Of a DNA stretch of 64,000 nt, positions 59,534-64,000 are shown piece by piece. The position numbers and the translations under genes are program-made. Within the stretch, counting starts at the first letter, position 1, and the number at the start of each line of letters is the position of its first letter. The stretch comes from Nocardia blacklockiae (GTDB taxonomy: Bacteria > Actinomycetota > Actinomycetes > Mycobacteriales > Mycobacteriaceae). Below the pieces are notes generated by a model, which made no database searches, was not told the origin of the DNA, and saw only the letters and a program-made list of their open reading frames with translations. The stretch covers positions 496,001 through 560,000 of the forward strand of contig NZ_JADLRJ010000001.1 of the NCBI RefSeq assembly GCF_015477355.1. The letters run 5' to 3'.

Positions 59534-60487
59534 ATGGGTCTGGATGTTCTCAGCGGCGCCGTCGCGGCCATGCGCACCGGCCGTCCGCACTCCTCGCGCC
59601 AAGACCGGTACGCGCCGTGGGGCATGCGCTTCCCCGCCTCCGACGGCGCGGGATTCCATGTCGTGCTGCAGGGTTCGGCCTGGTTGCTCCCGCCGCGTGA
59701 ACAGGACGAGCCGATTCCGCTCGGGCCGGGCGACATCGTGTTCCTGCCGCACGGTCGCGGCCACGCCCTGGCCAGCGACCCCGCCGCGCCCCTGCGCGAG
59801 GTGCGGCCGCTGCCGGACGGGTCCTGGCCGCCGCCCGTGCGCGAGTCTCCGCCGCCCGACGCTCCCGTCACCGTCATGCTGTGCGGCGCGTACCGGCTCG
59901 ATCGCCGGCGCGCGCACCCGCTGCTCGCCGACCTGCCGGAGGTGGTGCACCTGCCCGCCCGGGTGGGGTCGCAGCGTTCCCTGCGGGCGGCGGTGGAGCT
60001 GCTCGGCGCGGAACTCGAAGAGGCGCAACCGGGTTCGGACGCCGTCGTGGTGTCGTTGCTGGACACGTTGCTGCTGTACATCCTGCGCGCGTGGTGGCTG
60101 GGCGTGCAGGACGACGGCACCCCGCACACCGGCTGGGCCGCCGCCCTGGCCGACCGTCCCGTCGCCGACGCCCTGCGCGCGATCCACACCAACCCCGAAC
60201 GTGCTTGGACGGTAGCGGAATTGGGCGCCCTGGCCGGGCTGTCGCGCGCCGCCTTCGCGCGCCGCTTCACCGAGCTGGTCGGCCGCGCCCCGCTGGCGTA
60301 TCTGACCTGGTGGCGCATGACGCTGGCCGGACGACTGCTCCGTTCCGGCGACATCCCGCTGCGCTCGGTCGCCCAACGGGTCGGCTACACCTCGGAATTC
60401 GCGTTCGCCAAGGCCTTCAAACGCGAGTACGGCACAGCGCCGGGCCGCTACCGAACCGCGCCGCTGGACCTGGTCGGCAGTGCGTGA
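59534..60487 (+). CDS. AraC-family transcriptional regulator with cupin domain
   Basis: A 317-residue regulator. The N-terminal cupin-like domain (about 1-185) includes 'FHVVLQGSAWLLPP' and 'LGPGDIVFLPHGRGHALASD'. The C-terminal two-HTH DNA-binding domain (about 205-305) has 'WTVAELGALAGLSRAAFARR' and 'PLRSVAQRVGYTSEFAFAKA' followed by 'FKREYGTAPGRYR'. ATG 59534 is preceded by a weak GGAT. It is divergent from the medium-chain dehydrogenase gene, the common layout for this AraC subfamily. Confidence 0.88.
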   Translation: MGLDVLSGAVAAMRTGRPHSSRQDRYAPWGMRFPASDGAGFHVVLQGSAWLLPPREQDEPIPLGPGDIVFLPHGRGHALASDPAAPLREVRPLPDGSWPPPVRESPPPDAPVTVMLCGAYRLDRRRAHPLLADLPEVVHLPARVGSQRSLRAAVELLGAELEEAQPGSDAVVVSLLDTLLLYILRAWWLGVQDDGTPHTGWAAALADRPVADALRAIHTNPERAWTVAELGALAGLSRAAFARRFTELVGRAPLAYLTWWRMTLAGRLLRSGDIPLRSVAQRVGYTSEFAFAKAFKREYGTAPGRYRTAPLDLVGSA

Positions 60488-60516
60488 ACCGCGCGGCTCG
60501 CTTGCGGCGAGGCCGC

Positions 60517-61407
60517 TCACCCCGCCGCCCAGTGCCGCAGCTTCTCCGGGTTGCGGACCACCCAGATGCGGGTGATCTGCCAGCCGTCGACCTCGAAGGC
60601 GTAGACCGACACGACGGTGCCCGCGAGTTCGGCCACCAGGCCCGGCTGGCCGTTGACGGTGCGCTCGCGCAGCGTGACCTCCGGGGCGCGAGCGGCGATC
60701 TCGAGCCAGGCGTGGGCGATGCGCTCGCCGCCCTCGATCGGCTGCCGGAACGCCGGGACCAGGCCGCCGCTGTCGGACGTCGCGATCGCCTGCGGGTCCA
60801 GCAGGCCGATCAGCGCCTCGATGTCCTTGCTCTCCCAGGCGTGTTTGAAACCGCGGACCACCTCGGCGGTCCGGGTGGGCGTCGGCGCGGGCGCGGAGCG
60901 GATGCGGCGGCGCGCGGAGGAGGCGAGCTGGCGGCAGGCCGCGGGCGTGCGCCCGACGATGTCGGCGACCTCGGCGAAGCTGTAGCGGAACACGTCGTGC
61001 AGCACGAACGCCACTCGCTCCGCCGGCGTCATCGCATCGAGCACCACGAGGAAGGCCATGCCGATCGACTCGTCGAGGGTCACCCGGTCGGCGGGGTCGG
61101 CGAGCGCGGAACCGCCGGGCCACTCGGCGCCGTCGGGCACCGGCTCCGGAATCCATTCGCCCACATAGCGTTCCCGCCGGGCGCGGGCCGAGCCGAGCAG
61201 ATCCAGGCAGAGCCGGCTGGCGACCGTGGTGAGCCAGGCGCCGGGCGCCGCCACCTCCTGCCGCCGCGCCTCCGGCAGCGCGTACCAGCGCGCGTAGGTC
61301 TCCTGCACCACGTCTTCCGCCTCGGCCAGCGAGCCGAGCAGGCGATAGGCCAGATTGATCAGCTGACGGCGTTCGTCGAACACCGTGCGCGGCTGCGGAT
61401 CGGTCAT
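60517..61407 (-). CDS. ECF41-type RNA polymerase sigma factor (SigJ-like)
   Basis: A 296-residue sigma factor. Region 2 is 'LINLAYRLLGSLAEAEDVVQ' (about 16-35) and region 4 is 'MTPAERVAFVLHDVFRYSF' (about 121-139) with 'EVADIVGRTPAACRQLASSA' (about 141-160). The C-terminal ~110 residues are a SnoaL-like domain that controls activity in ECF41 proteins. The usual 'DGGGK' motif there reads 'DSGGL' (about 216-220), and 'NPDKL' near the end reads 'NPEKL'. It lacks a nearby anti-sigma gene, as is normal for ECF41. Confidence 0.87.
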   Translation of the reverse strand: MTDPQPRTVFDERRQLINLAYRLLGSLAEAEDVVQETYARWYALPEARRQEVAAPGAWLTTVASRLCLDLLGSARARRERYVGEWIPEPVPDGAEWPGGSALADPADRVTLDESIGMAFLVVLDAMTPAERVAFVLHDVFRYSFAEVADIVGRTPAACRQLASSARRRIRSAPAPTPTRTAEVVRGFKHAWESKDIEALIGLLDPQAIATSDSGGLVPAFRQPIEGGERIAHAWLEIAARAPEVTLRERTVNGQPGLVAELAGTVVSVYAFEVDGWQITRIWVVRNPEKLRHWAAG

Positions 61408-61538
61408 GGTGTCGGCTCCTTCGGTCGTCGCGCCCTCACCAGAATCGACGAAACAGCGCACCGAATTGTGAGGCGGCCGGAAAAAGCCCGCGGCGCCAGG
61501 GCGCCCGGCGAACCGCCTGGGAGCGTTTCGAACAGCCC

Positions 61539-62018
61539 TCAGCGAGACCGGGAGCGCAGGCGGCGCAGCGCGTCGGTGAGCGGCGACTGGAAGGGCCGTA
61601 GCAAGTGGTCGACGGTGGGGGCGAAGGCGTTGGGCCGGGTGCCGTACAGCGTGAGGACACCGAGGGTGCCGGTGCCGCCGGTGACGGGCCGGCAGTAGAG
61701 CGAGCGCACGTCGAGAATCCGGATGTCGCGGCGGAAGTCGGCGTCCCACTGGGTTTCCAGGACCATGTCGGCGACCAGGACCGGGCGGCCGCCCGCGGCC
61801 GCGTCGCGCCCGGGGCCGCCGAGGTGGATCAGCTGTGTCTCCTCCAGCAGGCGCGCGCGCGGGCTCGACGCCGCGGCCGTGTGCAGACCGCCGCCGCCGA
61901 CCGCCGCGATACCCACCGCGGGTCGCCCCGGTAGCGCTGCGGCGATGGCCGAGGCCAGCCGGGCGCAGTCGGCGGTGCGGCCGAGCGCGGAATGGCCGTG
62001 CTGGGCTGGCGTGTGCAT
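61539..62018 (-). CDS. GAF-domain-like protein
   Basis: A 159-residue protein consisting of one GAF-like domain: 'LASAIAAALPGRPAVGIAAV' (about 20-39), 'RPVLVADMVLETQWDADFRR' (about 77-96), 'LDVRSLYCRPVTGGTGTLG' and 'VLTLYGTRPNAFAPTVDHLL'. No output domain follows. ATG 62018 has GGAG upstream; a longer N-terminus is possible but has atypical codons. It is divergent from a GAF-ANTAR gene, with which it may form a sensory pair. The 268 bases between them hold no visible gene. Confidence 0.65.
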   Translation of the reverse strand: MHTPAQHGHSALGRTADCARLASAIAAALPGRPAVGIAAVGGGGLHTAAASSPRARLLEETQLIHLGGPGRDAAAGGRPVLVADMVLETQWDADFRRDIRILDVRSLYCRPVTGGTGTLGVLTLYGTRPNAFAPTVDHLLRPFQSPLTDALRRLRSRSR

Positions 62019-62286
62019 GCGGATCCGCTCCGTTCCTCCGTCGTGGGTCGACGAGCCGGCTCGCTGCCGAGCACGCGTCGCCGCGGCGTGCCGAGAGCCG
62101 AACTCGAAGGCAGCGTTGCCGTCTCGGTGCGACATCAAACCACCACCGGCGCCGACACGCTGGAGCGTCGCTGTAGCCGGGGCGGCGCGGCCCGCCTTCG
62201 TCTGCCATCATCGACAGCGGTTGTGCCTGCCGGGCCGAGTCGATAGCCGTGCCCGGCGCCGATGACGACGAGGAAGCCGGGCTGAC

Positions 62287-63171
62287 GTGGCGTCAAACGC
62301 GGAGGACGACGATCCGGAGGCCCGGGCCTGGCAGCGTCTCTTCGGCGAATTGCGGCGCGCGGCGCGCGCCGGCCTGGTCGCCGCGCAGTGCGAGGCCCGA
62401 GCCGGACGGACGCCGACCATCCTGGGCGAGACACAGTGGCGGCTGGCCGAGCGGCACCGTCGGATCGAGCACCGCCACCTCGCCTGTGCCCGCCTGTATC
62501 TGCAGCACGCCGACCAGTTGCGGCAGTGGCGCACCGGTCCGCGCGGCGCGGTGCCGCCGGTACTGATGGCCGCGGTCGCCGCCGAACTCGATGTGGACAG
62601 TGCCACCTTGACGCTGTTCGACCGGCGGCGCAGCGAGATCATGATCGCCGCGTCGGACCGGCGGTCCGAAGCCGCGCACGATATCGAGCTGTCCCTCGGG
62701 GACGGTCCCGCTCGCGCCGCCGTCGCCGCGCAGCGCCCCGTGCTGGCCTGCGGCGCGGAGCTGACCGACCGGTGGCCGATGTTCGGGCCGGCCGTCGCCG
62801 ACCTGGGCATCAACGCCGTCGTCGCGGTCCCGCTGCCCGGCACCGATCCGCACACGACGGGTGCGCTGTGCGCCTTCGGTGCCCGCCCGCACCTCGACGA
62901 CGCGACCGCTTCGGCGGCCGTCCTCCTCGCCGACGCTCTCGCCAACACGATCCTCGTCGATGCCGCCGACCCGGGCCTCGGCCTGCCGCACCCCGCCTCC
63001 GACGAGGCCGACGCGCTGGCACTCGTGCACCGGGCCGTCGGCATGATCGCGGCGGAACACCGCTGCCCGGCCGATACCGCGCTCGCCCTGATGCGGGCCC
63101 GCTCGTTCGTCACCGGCGAGCACCTCCCCGCGCTCGCCCGGCGCATTCTCGACGGCGACGACCTGCGCTGA
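62287..63171 (+). CDS. GAF and ANTAR domain protein
   Basis: A 294-residue protein. Residues about 1-80 are helical, residues about 85-230 a GAF domain ('LDVDSATLTLFDRRRSEIMI', 'VVAVPLPGTDPHTTGALCAF'), and residues about 238-290 an ANTAR domain ('LVHRAVGMIAAEHRCPADTA', 'LALMRARSFVTGEHLPALAR'). ANTAR domains bind paired RNA hairpins and prevent termination; the target is not evident in this window. GTG 62287 was used. Divergent from the GAF-only gene. Confidence 0.82.
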   Translation: MASNAEDDDPEARAWQRLFGELRRAARAGLVAAQCEARAGRTPTILGETQWRLAERHRRIEHRHLACARLYLQHADQLRQWRTGPRGAVPPVLMAAVAAELDVDSATLTLFDRRRSEIMIAASDRRSEAAHDIELSLGDGPARAAVAAQRPVLACGAELTDRWPMFGPAVADLGINAVVAVPLPGTDPHTTGALCAFGARPHLDDATASAAVLLADALANTILVDAADPGLGLPHPASDEADALALVHRAVGMIAAEHRCPADTALALMRARSFVTGEHLPALARRILDGDDLR

Positions 63172-63256
63172 CTCGTCGCCGCGTGCGCGTGTCGGTGTGA
63201 CACGAGCACCACGGGCTACTCGTATTCTCGGGCGAGTCGACGAGTAGGAGACCCGG

Positions 63257-63934
63257 ATGTTCGAACGCGCGCTGCAGAAATCGGTCGAGCTGGTCCTTCG
63301 CGGAGGCACCGGATTGCAGGTGCCGCTGGCCGAGAAGTACGTGGCCCGGATGCGGCGCCGCCACCCGGACCGGGCGCCCGAGGACCTGGTGCGCGGCTTG
63401 GAGTCGCGCTACCTGCTGCTGGTGATGGCCAGCGGCACGGTGGCCGGGCTCAGCGCCGCGGTGCCGGGCATCGGGACGCTGATCGGGCTGGGGGTCAGCG
63501 CCGCCGATTCGGTGTTCTTCCTGGAGGCCTCGGCGTTCTACGCGCTGTCGACCGGCGCGGTGCACGGCATCGAATCGATGTCGCCGCGCGAACGCCGCGC
63601 CGTGGTGGTCGGCGTGGTGGTCGGGGAGAGCGGCGCGGAACTGCTGGGCAAGCGCGCCGGCGAGTCGGCGAAGGACTGGGCCGCCGTGGTCGCCGACCGC
63701 CTGCCGGTGGTCCGATCCATCGACAACACGCTGGCGAAACGCTTCATCGTGCAGTTCATCGCCAAACGCGGCGTCCTCCTGTTCGGCAAGACGCTGCCCG
63801 CCGGCCTCGGCGCGATCATCGGCGCGGCCGGCAACCGCGCCCTGGCGAAGAGCGTGATCACCAACGTCCACAACGCTTTCGGCCCCGCGCCCGCGCAGTG
63901 GGCCGACACCCGCGCCGTGACCCCGGCGGAGTAG
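63257..63934 (+). CDS. EcsC-family-like membrane-associated protein
   Basis: A 225-residue protein with a hydrophobic Gly/Ala-rich centre (about 53-95, 'VPGIGTLIGLGVSAADSVFF') and a second such segment (about 175-200, 'LPAGLGAIIGAAGNRALAKS'). These fit the EcsC family, whose function is unclear. The N-terminus is basic and amphipathic ('KYVARMRRRHPDRAPEDLVR'). AGGAG lies six bases before ATG 63257. The last 66 bases of the window after it contain no gene. Confidence 0.7.
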   Translation: MFERALQKSVELVLRGGTGLQVPLAEKYVARMRRRHPDRAPEDLVRGLESRYLLLVMASGTVAGLSAAVPGIGTLIGLGVSAADSVFFLEASAFYALSTGAVHGIESMSPRERRAVVVGVVVGESGAELLGKRAGESAKDWAAVVADRLPVVRSIDNTLAKRFIVQFIAKRGVLLFGKTLPAGLGAIIGAAGNRALAKSVITNVHNAFGPAPAQWADTRAVTPAE

Positions 63935-64000
63935 CCCCGGGCCTCGACGGGTCGCACGGTCGGCACAACCGTCGGCTCCCGGCATCATGCCGGGGGCCGG

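Overview
The window is high-GC actinobacterial DNA. GTG starts, GTGA/ATGA overlaps and the content (F420-type oxidoreductases, an EspC-like type VII substrate, KstR-type operators, TnnAACnnGTTnnA, and actinobacterial LexA boxes) point to the mycolic-acid-bearing Corynebacteriales, most likely Nocardia or a close relative. Gene order from ppiB-hisS to nusB follows, from memory, the M. tuberculosis segment Rv2582 to Rv2533c (ppiB, hisS, splB-like Rv2578c, Rv2575, aspS, Rv2560, rarA, alaS, ruvX, mltG, aroE, the aro block, pepQ, efp, nusB), with lineage-specific insertions. The species cannot be named from the sequence alone. No rRNA, tRNA, CRISPR array or intact insertion sequence was seen.

Layout. 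1-5.1 kb: the 3' end of a chromosomal type IV secretion/conjugation-like operon (orphan transposase-type HTH protein, three-domain cell-wall hydrolase, lipoprotein-like protein, VirD4/TraG coupling ATPase, DUF4913 protein), closed by a strong terminator and faced by a coiled-coil gene. 6.1-10.2 kb: cyclophilin, hisS, a membrane protein and malate dehydrogenase. 10.2-18.6 kb: an accessory block with an F420-type oxidoreductase, a TetR gene divergent from a two-gene FAD oxidoreductase operon, an orphan ESX-type substrate pair and a 3-beta-HSD-like gene behind two KstR-type boxes. 18.6-36.8 kb: housekeeping and repair genes: splB-like radical SAM protein behind a LexA box, 2-oxoglutarate:ferredoxin oxidoreductase korAB, a zinc metallopeptidase, aspS, rarA, and alaS-ruvX-mltG-aroE as an overlapping operon.

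36.8-45.3 kb: the shikimate genes aroB, aroK, aroC and a minimal prepilin peptidase lie on the minus strand between aroE and pepQ. Relative to the remembered M. tuberculosis order this is a precise inversion. aroK carries a roughly 384-residue repetitive basic tail. pepQ, efp and nusB follow on the plus strand.

45.3-64 kb: a mosaic of small accessory units, many with a regulator and a visible operator. They include a cytoplasmic serpin, a GXWXG/DUF4334 protein with a flavin monooxygenase, a small RSH-like HD hydrolase, alkB with a LexA box inside a leaderless promoter, PadR with two DUF1048 genes, a Tat-exported GH76 enzyme, HxlR with an HD protein and an F420-type reductase, the remnant of a TetR gene beside an orphan operator and an MFS pump, a SGNH hydrolase, an AraC/alcohol dehydrogenase pair, an ECF41-type sigma factor, a divergent GAF / GAF-ANTAR pair and an EcsC-like protein. 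Start codons were chosen from Shine-Dalgarno spacing, conserved N-termini and overlaps; where doubtful this is said.
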